64,000 bases of DNA, from positions 434,001 through 498,000 of the forward strand of contig CAVUDJ010000016.1 of NCBI GenBank assembly GCA_963740215.1, given 5' to 3'. A program made the translations under genes and the position numbers. Positions 17,400 to 27,051 of this stretch are shown here, piece by piece. Within the stretch, counting starts at the first letter, position 1, and each line of letters starts with the position of its first letter. The DNA is from CAVVAL01 sp963740215 (GTDB taxonomy: Bacteria; Actinomycetota; Actinomycetes; Mycobacteriales; Cryptosporangiaceae). The notes beneath the pieces are model-generated. The model saw only the letters and a list, made by a program, of their open reading frames with translations. It was not told the origin of the DNA and ran no database searches.

Positions 17400-18047
17400 G
17401 TGCGCGCTTGGGTGCGTTCGGTCGTCGTGGCGTCGGTCATTGCCGGGTCGCTGGCAGGTTGTGGCACCTCGGAGAAGGCGACGCCGCCGCCGGGGGTGCC
17501 GGCGGGCCCGTCGGAAAGCGCGAGCGCCTCAGCAAGCCCGGCCGCAGCGCGGCAGGCGGCGGGCAAGGCAGCGGACAAGGCAGCGGCCAACACCGCGCGG
17601 TGGGTGCTCAGCACCGACGGGCTCGGGCCGTACCGGCTGGGTGCCCGCGCCGAGGAGCTGCGCGAGGCCGGTCTGCTCGGCCAGTCGAGTCCGGTCGACG
17701 CGGCGAACTGCCCGGATCTTTACAACGTGGCTGCGACCGGAGCCTACGAGGGCACGTTGGTGCTGCTGGTGCGACACAACGTGCTGGTGGAGGTCGGCAC
17801 GGCCGGCGGGGACGTGGTCCGGACTCCGGCGGGCGCCTCGCTCGGCATGACCTTCGAACAGGTCAAGAAGCTCTACGGCAGCCGCGGATCGTCCAAGAAG
17901 GACAGCTCAGGAAAGGAAGGCTTCATCGTCCCGGTCGGCGACAGGGTGATCCTGTTCGCCAGCTCGATCCACCCCGGCGTGGGCTGGATGGCCGCCGGGC
18001 TGGCCGACCAGACGGAGCACGCCTTCCTCACTGGATCCAGTTGCTGA
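17400..18047 (+). CDS. Secreted lipoprotein of unknown function
   Basis: A 215-residue protein with a lipoprotein signal (VRAWVRSVVVASVIAGSLAGC, lipobox LAGC). A Pro/Ser/Ala linker follows, then a domain with WVLSTDGLGPYRLG, ELREAGLL and LGMTFEQVKKLYGSRG. This kind of repeat (a start-of-domain GxGP followed by gMsfeqv) is common in actinobacterial lipoproteins annotated only as hypothetical. The GTG at 17400 gives the shorter signal; GTG at 17391 is the alternative. It precedes the sigma-like gene by 63 bp in the same direction and may share its transcript. Confidence 0.7.
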   Translation: MRAWVRSVVVASVIAGSLAGCGTSEKATPPPGVPAGPSESASASASPAAARQAAGKAADKAAANTARWVLSTDGLGPYRLGARAEELREAGLLGQSSPVDAANCPDLYNVAATGAYEGTLVLLVRHNVLVEVGTAGGDVVRTPAGASLGMTFEQVKKLYGSRGSSKKDSSGKEGFIVPVGDRVILFASSIHPGVGWMAAGLADQTEHAFLTGSSC

Positions 18048-18110
18048 TTCCGACAGAATTGCCGCGGTCGGGTATAGCGGTCGAGCGGGTTGCCCACTAG
18101 CCTCCTCGCG

Positions 18111-19379
18111 GTGCAGTACACCACATTCGTCCAAATGCTCCGGTCTGATCGGAGCGTCGCCATTACCGCCCTGTTTGAGCAGCACGGTGAGGCGCTTTAC
18201 GACTACTCGTTGGCGCTCCTGGGTGATCGGCTGGAGGCCGGCTCGGCGCTGCACGACGCGATACTCGTCGGCGTCGTCAGGTCCGACCGGTTACGCCGCC
18301 GGGCCTCGTTCGTGCCGTGGCTGTACGCCCTTGTCCGTCACGAGGCCGACCGTCGGCAGCGCTTGGATGCCGTGACAGTGCTGCACGCGGAGCCGTCGCA
18401 CGAGTCACGCTGGCGAGCGGCAAGCAGCGGGGACGATGCGGTCGCGGTGTTCGACCAGGCGCACCCTGGCGTACTCGACCTGGTGTTCCGCCACCGCTTC
18501 ACGGTGGCGGACGTGGCGGCCGTCCTCGGGATCGGTACCCGGCATGCCCGGCAGCTCGTGGCCCAGGCGCGAGCTGCCGGGACGCCGGTGGCCGCCGACC
18601 TGGACGGCGCGCCGTTCGCCCCGCTCCCGCCGGGCCTGCTCGCACAGGTGCTCGAGTCCGCTGCCGACGCCGAACGGATGACGCTGCTCGCCGTCCCGAT
18701 CGACCGGCTCGATCGCAGCGGATTTCCGGTCGGTGCCCGCCACCGCACGTACCGCAGGCCGGTAGTCGTCGTGGCGGTGGCCGCACTGGTTCTCGTGTTC
18801 GCCTCGGCCGGCGTGGTGCTCACCGACAACGCCCCGACCCGGCAGCGGGCCGGCTCGCCGCGCCCCCCGGAACCCGGCGCTCAGGACGACGGTCCCCGTC
18901 CGGCGACTCCGGCGAGCCTGTCACCGCAGAGCCCGCCGCCATCGGCAGGCAGCACCGCTTCCAGTACCGCGACCCTCGGCCCGCCGACCTCGCCGACGCC
19001 GTCGACCTCCCTGCCGGCGTCGCCGGGCGTTCCCTCGTCCGACCCGGTGCCAGATCCGCCGGCGACGAGCAGCCCTGCCCCCGGCCCGACGGTGACCGTC
19101 TCGGTGTCCCCACGCCCCCAGGCATGCAAGCCGAAGTGGCGGGCCGACGTCGAACTCACCGTGACCGGTGTGACCGCCCGCCAGGCCACTCTCACCTGGT
19201 GGTGGCCGGGCGAGCGCGTGCACAGCATGGACGCGACGCCGGACAGCGGTGGTCGGTTCACGACGACGATCGCCGGGCTACCCCGCGGCAAGCTGGTGTC
19301 CTTCCAGGGCAGTGCGGTCTCGACGGCGAACGCGCGTGGCGAGAGTCGCATCGTCACCGCGGACGTCCCCCGCTGCTAG
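18111..19379 (+). CDS. Sigma-factor-like protein fused to a membrane anchor and exterior domain
   Basis: A 422-residue protein of mixed architecture. Residues 13-85 resemble ECF region 2 (ITALFEQHGEALYDYSLALLGD, FVPWLYALVRHEADRR), and 126-155 resemble a region 4 helix-turn-helix (FRHRFTVADVAAVLGIGTRHARQLVAQAR). A single membrane helix at 217-236 (VVVVAVAALVLVFASAGVVL) is followed by about 100 residues of Pro/Ser/Thr-rich linker and a small beta domain (about 346-422) with two Cys residues. The topology would place the sigma part inside and the C-terminus outside. Such a fusion might sense an exterior signal, but whether it binds core polymerase is unknown. GTG start at 18111. Confidence 0.72.
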   Translation: MQYTTFVQMLRSDRSVAITALFEQHGEALYDYSLALLGDRLEAGSALHDAILVGVVRSDRLRRRASFVPWLYALVRHEADRRQRLDAVTVLHAEPSHESRWRAASSGDDAVAVFDQAHPGVLDLVFRHRFTVADVAAVLGIGTRHARQLVAQARAAGTPVAADLDGAPFAPLPPGLLAQVLESAADAERMTLLAVPIDRLDRSGFPVGARHRTYRRPVVVVAVAALVLVFASAGVVLTDNAPTRQRAGSPRPPEPGAQDDGPRPATPASLSPQSPPPSAGSTASSTATLGPPTSPTPSTSLPASPGVPSSDPVPDPPATSSPAPGPTVTVSVSPRPQACKPKWRADVELTVTGVTARQATLTWWWPGERVHSMDATPDSGGRFTTTIAGLPRGKLVSFQGSAVSTANARGESRIVTADVPRC

Positions 19380-19518
19380 GACGGCGACTGACGCTGTCCA
19401 GGCACCCGGATTCGCTCTTCCGCCGGTCATGCGGACGGGTCTAGCGTCCCGGTGGGGGGCGAATTACCGGATGCCTCCCGATTTCGTAGGAGCCACTCGT
19501 CTCGGGAGGTCACCGCAC

Positions 19519-22175
19519 ATGTCCGGAATTCACCGTCGGTTACGCGCGAGCTGGTTAGCCGCCGGCACCGCGCTCGTCGTCGTCGCGGCACTAGGCGTAC
19601 CGGCCCACGCCGCGGACGACCGACCGATCAAGCGACCCAAGCCGGCGGCCGGCGCCAATGCCGGTCAGGCGGGGTTGAAGACGTTCGCGCATCAGGAAGC
19701 CGTGGCCCGCATGGCGCCGTACGGCGCCGTCGCCCCCGGGGAGTACAGCGAGGCGCTCGGCAGTCTGCGGGGCCTGCCGTCCAACGGCAGCCGGTGGACC
19801 GAGGTCACCGACCAGCGGTACGACTCCAACGACCCGAACTACCGCGACCCGGTCTTCTCCAACTCCGGCGCCGGTTGGGGTGACGTCGCCGGACGGATCA
19901 CCGGCCTGGCGACTGGCAACGGCTGGATGTTCGCCGCCGGGGCGAACGGTGGCGTGTTCCGCAAGCGGGTCGGTTCGCAACACCTGGACGCCCATCTCGG
20001 ACGGCATCCTCGCGCTCTCCTCGGGCGACCTCCTCTACGACGTCCGCGGCGACGTGCTCTGGTACGCGACGGGCGAGGCGAACACCGGCGCCATGTCCTA
20101 TGCCGGCGCGGGCGTGTACCGCCTCAGCAACGCCTCGCGGTCCCGGCTCACCGACCTGAACCGCGTCGGAGGCACGGAGCTGGAGAGTCGCGCCATCAAC
20201 CAGCTCAAGTTCGACGGTGTCGGCAACGTGTACGCCGCGACGAGCCGTGGGCTGTGGAAGCACTCGATCGACCCGCGCAGGCACCGCGAGGCGTGGCGGC
20301 TGGCCTTCCTGCCGAACCCGGCGTCCGACCCCGACATCACCAAGCCGTACGACAACATCATCAACGACGTCCTGATCCAGCCCGGCACGCGCGGGCGGGT
20401 CGTGCTCGTCAATGCCGCCTGGCGCTCCGGCGCCGCGTACAACGGCTTCTACCTGTCCACGAACTCCGGACGACCCGGAAGTTTCGCCAGGATCGCCCTT
20501 GCCGGTGACATCGACAACACCGACATCGGCAACGCCGAGTTCGCGGTCTCCGGCAACGGCAGGCAGTTCTACATGGTGCTGGAGAGCCCCAAGAAGCTCC
20601 TCGCCGGCTCCGACTCCGTGCTGCACGGCGCGTTCACGTCCCGCAACGGCGTGACCGGCCCCTGGACGGCCATCGCCACCACCGAGAAGCTGCGGACCAG
20701 CGGCTCCGCGCTGACCGAGCCGGGCTACCTGCCCGGCGTGCAGGCTTGGTACAACAACTTCATCGAGGTCGACCCCGGCAACCCCCGGCATGTCTACCTG
20801 GGCATGGAGGAGGTCTACGAGTCGGAGGACGGCGGGCAGACCTGGAAGACGATCGGGCCCTACTGGAACTTCCCGTTCCCCTGCTTCGACCCGACGAAGC
20901 CGGACGGCGGTTGCCCGATGACACCGCACGTCGACTACCACTCGGTGTCGATCTCCGGCGGCACCGTCTTCGTCGGCAACGACGGCGGCGTCTACTCCCG
21001 CCCGCTCGCCCCGAACGCGAGCAGGGAGGACGAGCTGGGTCACGGTGCCGACTGGCGTAACCACAACGCGACGCTGCGCACGCTGCAGTACTACTCGGTC
21101 GGTGCCGGCAGGGACCCCAACGGCCAGGGCTTCGCAGTCGCCGGTGGACTCCAGGACAACGGCGGCTCGCTGCTGCGCGCCGGTGCCAACAAGCAGGTCA
21201 GCCCGTTCGGCGGCGACGGCGGCGACATCATCGTCAACCCGCGCAACGCATGCGAGATCCTCGACGAGTACGTCTTCCTCGCCCTGTGGCTCACCAAGAA
21301 CTGCGGCCAGTCCGACGGGTCCACGAGCGCGATCTTCGACATCACCGTGCCCGACGTGAACGCTCGCTTCACCGCACCGTTCGGCATCGTGCGCGGGTCG
21401 AAGAACATCGGCAACGGGGCCAGCGAACGGTGGGTGGCAGGCGGCAACTCGGTCTGGCACCACGACTACGCCTTCAGCTACACCGCCGCGCAGGCCGAGG
21501 CCGACGCCGACAACGGCTGGAAGCCGGCGTACAAGCTCGACGCCACCGGCGCCCGGCTGGTCGTCGCGCTCGACGCAGTGGCCGACCCCGCAGCGCCGAC
21601 CGACAAGAGCAAGGACACCGTCATCGCGGCCTGGTGCGGCCAGACGAACTGCAACAGCGAGACGTTCACCCGCGGCGTCGCCACGAACTGGGGCGGGACC
21701 TGGCGGGAGCTGGACCTCACCGGCCTGCCGAACCGGTACCCGGACGCGGTCACGTTCGACCCGGTCGACAACTCCACGATCTACCTGGGCTTCAACGGCT
21801 TCAACCGGCGGTTCATCGAGGGGCCGGGAGCGGGCGTGAAGCACGTCTACCGCGGCAAGCTCACCAAGGCTGCGGACGGCGCCGTCAGCGTCGCCTGGAC
21901 CGACCTCTCGGTCGGGTTCCCGGACGTCCCGGTCACCGACATCGTGCTGTCCGGCAACAAGCTGATCGTCGGCACCGACCTCGGCGTGGTCGTCGCCGAC
22001 AAGCGGGCCACCCCCGACGACGATCCGCTGGCGGCGGGTCGGCTTCAACCCAGGCAGCGCCCCCTCCGCGCTGCCGCTGACCGCCGTCTTCGACCTGCAT
22101 GTCGGGGCTGACGGCCAGCTCTACGCCGCGACGCACGGCCGCGGCATCTGGAAGACCCCGCTCAGGCGGCTCTGA
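19519..22175 (+). CDS. Secreted BNR/sortilin-like beta-propeller protein, two frame breaks
   Basis: The ATG at 19519 follows a GGGAGGT site and opens a signal peptide (LAAGTALVVVAALGVPAHAA). The mature part of about 850 residues carries repeats of the BNR/VPS10 type (NGGVFRK, TWTPISDGIL, YESEDGGQTWKTIGPYW, NDGGVYSRPL, ATHGRGIWKTPL), as in GH74-type hydrolases and related exterior propellers. Two breaks interrupt it: about 19975 (+1), and 22011-22015, where removing one C from a five-C run restores the ending VFDLHVGADGQLYAATHGRG and a stop at 22175. No enzymatic residues can be assigned. Confidence 0.75.
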
Positions 22176-22182
22176 CGCGTAC

Positions 22183-22213
22183 GGCGGCCCACCAGGGCAC
22201 CTGGTGGGCCGCC
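22183..22213 (+). terminator. Perfect 13-bp hairpin terminator
   Basis: GGCGGCCCACCAG (22183-22195), loop GGCAC, CTGGTGGGCCGCC (22201-22213). It begins 8 bp after the stop of the BNR gene and lies before the next same-strand gene, so it likely separates the two transcripts. Confidence 0.85.
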
Positions 22214-22247
22214 CGCGCGTCCAAGCGGGGGACGGGAGGTACCGGTC

Positions 22248-22709
22248 ATGATCCATCGCGTCGCCTGGGCGGCCGCGCTGATCGTCGCGCTCCCCGCGTG
22301 CACGGCGGACGAACCCGGCAACGATCAGCCGCTCACACCGCAACGAGCAGCCCCCGCGCCGTCCGCGACAACCGGCACGCCCAGCCCGCTCCCGAGTCCG
22401 GCCACGCCGCCTGCCGCCACACCTCCTGCTGCGACCAAGCCGTCCAGATCGCCGGCGGTGTCGCCCACTGCTCCGGCTGACCGGCGCGGCGACCTCGTCC
22501 GCGGGTACCGCACGCTGGTCGGCACGATCGAGGCCGCCGGGCCGTGTCCGGTCCTCCGGGTCGGCGGCGAGCGGTGGTCACTGCTCGGCGACCGCACCCG
22601 CGGCGTCGTCGCCGGCGCACGGTTCGAGGTGCGTGGCACCGTCACGACCCCACCGCGTGGATGCCACACAACCCGCGCCCTGACGGTCAGCCAGATCATT
22701 CGTCGCTAG
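22248..22709 (+). CDS. Small secreted lipoprotein
   Basis: A 153-residue protein with a lipoprotein signal (MIHRVAWAAALIVALPAC, lipobox LPAC). A long Pro/Ala/Ser/Thr-rich linker of about 55 residues is followed by a compact C-terminal domain (RTLVGTIEAAGPCPVLRVGGERWSLLG through GARFEVRGTVTTPPRGC). That domain has two Cys residues and looks like a small OB-type or beta-barrel fold. Its role is unknown. It is transcribed toward the LCP gene, with repeat copy D filling the space between the two stop codons. Confidence 0.68.
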   Translation: MIHRVAWAAALIVALPACTADEPGNDQPLTPQRAAPAPSATTGTPSPLPSPATPPAATPPAATKPSRSPAVSPTAPADRRGDLVRGYRTLVGTIEAAGPCPVLRVGGERWSLLGDRTRGVVAGARFEVRGTVTTPPRGCHTTRALTVSQIIRR

Positions 22710-22711
22710 CG

Positions 22712-22809
22712 CCCCGAACCACATCCTTCCGGTCCACCCGTTGCAACAACCGCTTGAACACGCCGACGGCCGATGCAGCCATTTCCCCGACAGTTCACGC
22801 CGTGCCGGG
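22712..22809 (-). repeat. Dispersed 3'-end hairpin repeat, type 1, copy D (one arm diverged)
   Basis: Read on the minus strand it starts CCCGGCACGGCGTGAACTGT, continues CGGGGAAATGG and ends GGTTCGGGG. The inner 3' arm has diverged, but the tail is still recognisable 2 bp from the lipoprotein stop codon. The element fills the whole gap between two convergent genes. Confidence 0.78.
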
Positions 22810-23991
22810 TTATGCGCCGTGGCTGACGTCGTTCGGCGGGTACCTCAGGACGTACCGGTCGAGAGTGTCCGTGTTCAGAGCCTCGAACAGTTCCTTGCAC
22901 TTCGCCTTGTCGGGGAGGAGGACGGAACCGACGCCCGGGACGCTGTCGTAGCCCGCGATGGGAAGCGTCAGGAATGTCATGTTGGTAGGGCGAAGGCCCT
23001 TGAGAGAGAACGCGAGTCCCTCGACCGGCATGTGCGTGTCCACCGTGACTGCGCCGGCAGCGGTCCGGATGAGCTTGTCGAACTTGAGCGGGTCGGCGAG
23101 GTAGTCGCCGGTGGTCACCTTGGTCATCAGCGCACGGATGTACTGCTGCTGCCGCTTGGCGCGGTCGAGGTCGCCGTTGAGCAGCCCCTCACGTTGCCGG
23201 ACGTAGTACTCGGCAAGTTGGGCGTCCAGGTGCAGGGGACCGGCTTTGAAGGTGAGGCACCGACGTGGCTTCCGGCGGGTGTCTTTGCACGGTGTCACCG
23301 GATAGGGGCTGTTCGGCGGCATGAACCGGTAGGGGTCGTAGCTGGTCTTGTCCACCATCACGTCGACGCCGCCCACCAGCTCGGTCATCTCGTGGATGGC
23401 GGCGAAGTCGACGATGATCGGGTAGTCGATCCGGCCGCCGGTGAAGTTGTTGAGCGTCTGCCACAGCCTGGGCGCGCCGCCGAACGCGAACGCGGCGTTG
23501 ACCTTGTTCCGGTCGGCGGGTTCACCGTGCTTGTCAGCGATCCGCAGGTACGTGTCGCGGGGAACCGAGATCACGTAGGCGCGGTTCATCGCCGCCGGGA
23601 CGTGGACCAGGATGATCGTGTCGCTGCGCTCACCGGCCACAGCCGCGGCGTTGCCGTCCGGGGTGTCCGGGTTCGCGTTGTCACCCGCTCGGCTGTCCGA
23701 GCCGATGATCAGGAAGGTGAGCGGGCCTTTGACCTTCGCCGGCTCGATCTTGCCGTCCTTGCCCCTGGCCGCCGGGCCGAGCAGGTCCTTACGCTGGACC
23801 GCGCCTTCGTAGCGGTGCCCGAGCACGGTGATGCCGGTGAAGATCGCCGCCGACATCAACATGAGGATCGTTCCGACGGCCACGCACGCCACGGCCCACC
23901 CCGGTGCCTGGCGGGGACGCTTGCGCTTGAACTTCGCCGGTCCGATCACTCGCTCCGGTGCGGGTACGCCCGTCGACTGGTGCCTCGCCAT
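22810..23991 (-). CDS. LytR-CpsA-Psr (LCP) family cell-wall polymer ligase
   Basis: A 393-residue membrane protein with a short cytoplasmic N-terminus, one helix (WAVACVAVGTILMLMSAAIF, about 31-50) and an exterior LCP domain. Conserved blocks are seen: FLIIGSDSRAGDN, RSDTIILVHVP, AYVISVPRDTYLRI, NKVNAAFAFGG, VDFAAIHEMTELVGGVDVMV and AEYYVRQREGLLNGDLDRAKRQQQYIRALM. LCP enzymes transfer undecaprenyl-linked glycopolymers (teichoic acid, capsule or arabinogalactan) to peptidoglycan. The ATG at 23991 places the helix at the expected position. Repeat copy D starts directly at the stop codon. Confidence 0.93.
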   Translation of the reverse strand: MARHQSTGVPAPERVIGPAKFKRKRPRQAPGWAVACVAVGTILMLMSAAIFTGITVLGHRYEGAVQRKDLLGPAARGKDGKIEPAKVKGPLTFLIIGSDSRAGDNANPDTPDGNAAAVAGERSDTIILVHVPAAMNRAYVISVPRDTYLRIADKHGEPADRNKVNAAFAFGGAPRLWQTLNNFTGGRIDYPIIVDFAAIHEMTELVGGVDVMVDKTSYDPYRFMPPNSPYPVTPCKDTRRKPRRCLTFKAGPLHLDAQLAEYYVRQREGLLNGDLDRAKRQQQYIRALMTKVTTGDYLADPLKFDKLIRTAAGAVTVDTHMPVEGLAFSLKGLRPTNMTFLTLPIAGYDSVPGVGSVLLPDKAKCKELFEALNTDTLDRYVLRYPPNDVSHGA

Positions 23992-24105
23992 GAACTGATT
24001 GATCCCTGATGCTCGAACCCGCTGGGGTTTGGTCGCGAAACGACCACAGTAGTGAACGGCCGCCAGCAGCCGGGTATCCGACGACCTTGACCCGTGACAA
24101 ACCCG

Positions 24106-24160
24106 ACTTGCGGGGAAGCCGCCTAAACCGGGCACCAGTGCCCCGGTTTGTCCAGCAAGT
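24106..24160 (+). repeat. Hairpin element related to the dispersed 3'-end repeats
   Basis: The outer arms ACTTGC (24106) and GCAAGT (24155) pair, and an inner stem AAACCGGGCAC and TGCCCCGGTTT (24125-24149) pairs with one bulge. The frame ACTTGC-GGGGAAG and GCAAGTCCGTTTCC copies the type 1 pattern ACTGTC-GGGGAA and GACAGTCCGGTTC with both arms changed together. It ends 16 bp before the stop of the minus-strand amidohydrolase gene, with the same polarity as the other copies. Confidence 0.62.
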
Positions 24161-24185
24161 CCGTTTCCAGTAGGGCGGCCCGGCA

Positions 24186-25379
24186 TCAGCCGGTCGCGGT
24201 GAGTTCGCCGTTCCGGGCCACCACGCGCCCCTGGTGGAGCACGAGATCACGCACCGGGCGGGCGACGACGGCTTCTGCGGGTGCGCCGGCCGTGACGACG
24301 ACGAGGTCGGCCGGGGCGCCGGCGTGAGGCCGTACCGTGGCAGTCCCAGCACCTCGGCGCCCCCGTAGGTGGCGGCGTGCAGCGCCAGCTCGATGTCCTC
24401 GTCACGGCGGAACGTGCTGCGGTACGCGAGATGCATCGCGCGGTCCAGCATGTCGCCGGTGCCGTACGGGCCCCATAGGTCGCGGATGCCGTCGTGACCG
24501 CACGCCACCGTCACCCCGGCGGCACGGACCAGCTTCAGCGAAGGCACGGGGAAGCTGTAGACGGCGGCGGTCACCAGCGCGACGCCGGCGTCGGCGAGCT
24601 GGTCGGCGATCCTGGCCTGGTGCCCGGCGTCGAGTTGCCCGAGGGCGTACGCGTGGCTGATCGCGACCCGGCCCGACAGTCCGGTCTCCTTGGTGCGCCG
24701 CGCGATCAGCTCGATCTCCCAGACGCCGAGCGTGCCGCCGTCGTGCAGGTGGATGTCCACCCCGGCGCCGTAGCGCTCGGCGAGCCCGAACACGACGTCG
24801 AGATGGCGTACGGGGTCGCCGTCCATCCCGGCCGGGTCGATCCCGCCGATCGTGGCGGCGCCGTTCCGCAGTGCCTCCTCCATCAGCTCCGCCGTGCCCG
24901 GATTGGTGAGCACGCCGTGCTGTGGAAACGCGACCTGCTCCACAGTGACCCGATCGGCGAACTGTTGCGTAACCTCCTGCACGGCCTCGATGCCGCGCAG
25001 CCCGATCTCGGGGTCCACATCGGTATGGGTGCGCACGTGTGCCGTCCCGGAGGTGACCATCCGCTCCAGCAGGGCAGCCATGTTCGCGATGTTCGGCAGG
25101 CCCAGCTCGGCCTCGCCGCCCGCGGTCGTTCGCGATTCGCTCCGCCAGAGAGTCGCCGGCCGAGTGCGGTTCCCATGGCGCGCCGTAGAGCGTCTTGTCC
25201 AGATGGCAGTGCGCGTCCACGAGGCCTGGGAGCACGAGCTTCCCGGCGACGTCGAACACGTCGGCGCTGCCCGGATCCAGGCCGGAGCCCAGCTGGTCGA
25301 TCACGCCGCCGCGGATCAGCACGTCCGCAGCGCCGTCCAGCCCCCACGGCCATCCGCCACGAAGCAACAGGTCAGCCAT
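24186..25379 (-). CDS. Amidohydrolase of the cytosine-deaminase type, two frame breaks
   Basis: A protein of about 395 residues when the frames are joined. It opens MADLLLRGGWPWGLDGAADVLI and carries the metal motif DAHCHLDKTLYG. The rest shows DIHLHDGGTLGVWEIE, VAISHAYALGQLD, CGHDGIRDLWGPYGTGDMLDRAM and a C-terminal strand set ending VVARNGELTATG. This is the layout of metal-dependent deaminases acting on cytosine or related cyclic amidines. Frame breaks fall near 25120 (+1) and near 24320 (-1 or +2), the second just before the C-terminal beta domain. It is divergent from a membrane protein gene. The hairpin at 24106 follows its 3' end. Confidence 0.8.
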
Positions 25380-25455
25380 CGTCACCACGTCCCGTCCATG
25401 CTGGAGCCGGCCCCTTGGCGAGCGCGGTACCGCCGCCGTACAGCATCATCTGACG

Positions 25456-26058
25456 ATGAAGATCTACGCGGAACTGCCACAGCGACGTCTGCGCCAACTG
25501 CTGGCGGACGCTCTGGTCATCGCCTGGATCAGCGCAGGCATCTGGATCGCGGACTGGATACGGGACCGCGCCGCCAGCCTCGCCGAGGCCGGCCGGACGC
25601 TGGAGCAGACGGGAACTGACCTGAGCGATCGGTTCGCCGACGCCGGTGACCAGGCCCGGAAGGCACCCGGCGTGGGCCGCATCATTGCCGCACCGTTCGA
25701 GAGCGGGGCGGATGCAGCCGACGCGCTCGTCCGGGCCGGACAGACGTACCAGGACGCCATCGAGGGTGTCGGCACCGTCCTGGCCGCTGTCGTCCTGGTC
25801 GTCACGCTCTTCGTCGTGCTGGTCGGTTGGCTGCCGCCGCGGGCACGGTGGATCCGGCGGGCGAGCGCGGCGACCCGGCTGCGCGCAGAGCCAGCGGGGC
25901 GGGATCTGCTGGCGCTGCGCGCGCTCACGTCACAGCCTCTCCGCCGGTTGCGCCGCGTCGCGGACGACCCGGCCGGTGGCTGGCGTGCCGGCGATCCAGC
26001 CGCCCTGGAGGCGCTGGCCGCGCTGGAGCTGAGCAGCGTCGGACTGCGGCATCCCTGA
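25456..26058 (+). CDS. Membrane protein with two predicted helices, unknown function
   Basis: A 200-residue protein with helices at about residues 15-35 (ADALVIAWISAGIWIADWI) and 103-127 (VGTVLAAVVLVVTLFVVLVGWLP). The loop between them is amphipathic and helical (LAEAGRTLEQTGTDLSDRFADAGDQ) and would lie outside the cell; the Arg-rich C-terminal third lies inside. Similar two-helix proteins are widespread in actinomycetes without assigned function. It diverges from the amidohydrolase and converges on the NmrA gene with 13 bp between stop codons. Confidence 0.7.
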   Translation: MKIYAELPQRRLRQLLADALVIAWISAGIWIADWIRDRAASLAEAGRTLEQTGTDLSDRFADAGDQARKAPGVGRIIAAPFESGADAADALVRAGQTYQDAIEGVGTVLAAVVLVVTLFVVLVGWLPPRARWIRRASAATRLRAEPAGRDLLALRALTSQPLRRLRRVADDPAGGWRAGDPAALEALAALELSSVGLRHP

Positions 26059-26071
26059 CACGGGCTGACGC

Positions 26072-26959
26072 TCACCCCTCCCGGTACGCGCGGGCCAGCT
26101 CGGCCGCGAAGTCCTCGAACCGCGTCGGCGTGGTGTTCTCGGGCCGGCGACCCTCCCGGGACACCACCCTCCCGTCGCTGAAGGCACGATGCATCTCGGC
26201 CTGCAGGTCGGCGAAGGTGGCCGATAAGCCTGCCTGGGTCAGCGCGGCGACCATGGCGGCATCCGGGAGTTGCACGTACGCCAGGTCGGGCTGGCCGATC
26301 TGGGCGCCGATGATGCTCGTCGCCTCGGCGTAGCTGAGGTCCCGCTCGCCGAGCAGCTCGCGTACGACGACGCCCGTCCAGTCCCTGGCCCGGAGCGCGC
26401 AGGCCGCGACCTCGCCGATGTCTCGGACGGCGATCATCGGGAGCCGGACATCGGGTGCGACGGAGTCGGCGACGACGCCCTCGTGCCTGATGAGATCGAG
26501 GACGGCGTAGAAGTTGTCGAAGAACGACCCGGACCGCAGGATCAGCACGTTCACGCCGGCCAGGCTGCGGAGCCGCTGTTCGTGGGCGTGCAGGTCGGCG
26601 ATGAACCCGGTGCCGGACTCCAAATCGGCCCCGACGCTGCTGAGCGCGACGACGTGGCGCACCCCGGAGTCCCGCACGGATTGCACGATCGACTCGCCCA
26701 GCCGGGTCACGCTGGCGTGGTAGTCGGGCCAGCGCGGATCGATCGGCAGCAGCGTGTAGACCGCGTCCGCGTCCTCGAAGGCCCTGGTCAGGAACGCGGG
26801 GTCGGACGCGTCGCCGGCAATCGGCTCCGCACCCGCGTTCGCCAGTTCGGCGAGTCCGATCTCGGACCGGCCGACCGCCCGTACCTTCTCGCCGGACGCC
26901 AGCAACCGGTTGGTGATCTCTCGCCCGGTGTGACCGGTCGCGCCCATCACGGTGATCAT
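26072..26959 (-). CDS. NmrA-like NAD(P)-binding protein
   Basis: A 295-residue Rossmann protein with an N-terminal dinucleotide motif VMGATGHTGREI, then GDASDPAFLTRAFEDADAVYTLLP, HVVALSSVGADLESGTG, LRSGSFFDNFY and PMIAVRDIGEVAACAL. This is the pattern of atypical short-chain dehydrogenases that act as redox sensors or quinone oxidoreductases (QOR2, NmrA). The ATG at 26959 is chosen because the GGAGGG ribosome site is 6 bp before it, whereas an ATG at 26965 would abut that site. It is divergent from an AraC regulator that probably controls it. Confidence 0.88.
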   Translation of the reverse strand: MITVMGATGHTGREITNRLLASGEKVRAVGRSEIGLAELANAGAEPIAGDASDPAFLTRAFEDADAVYTLLPIDPRWPDYHASVTRLGESIVQSVRDSGVRHVVALSSVGADLESGTGFIADLHAHEQRLRSLAGVNVLILRSGSFFDNFYAVLDLIRHEGVVADSVAPDVRLPMIAVRDIGEVAACALRARDWTGVVVRELLGERDLSYAEATSIIGAQIGQPDLAYVQLPDAAMVAALTQAGLSATFADLQAEMHRAFSDGRVVSREGRRPENTTPTRFEDFAAELARAYREG

Positions 26960-27051
26960 GTTCATCCCTCCGTCGGTAGATTGCCTGCCGTCCACTGTCC
27001 GGGCACGGCATGGGACTCACAATGATCATCAGCCGCTAGATCATGCTCCTT

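Noticed and set aside
19898..22048. A 716-residue minus-strand frame across the BNR gene
   Set aside because: Biased to Val, Asp, Gly and Arg as expected of an antisense shadow in high-GC DNA. The plus strand has signal peptide and BNR repeats.
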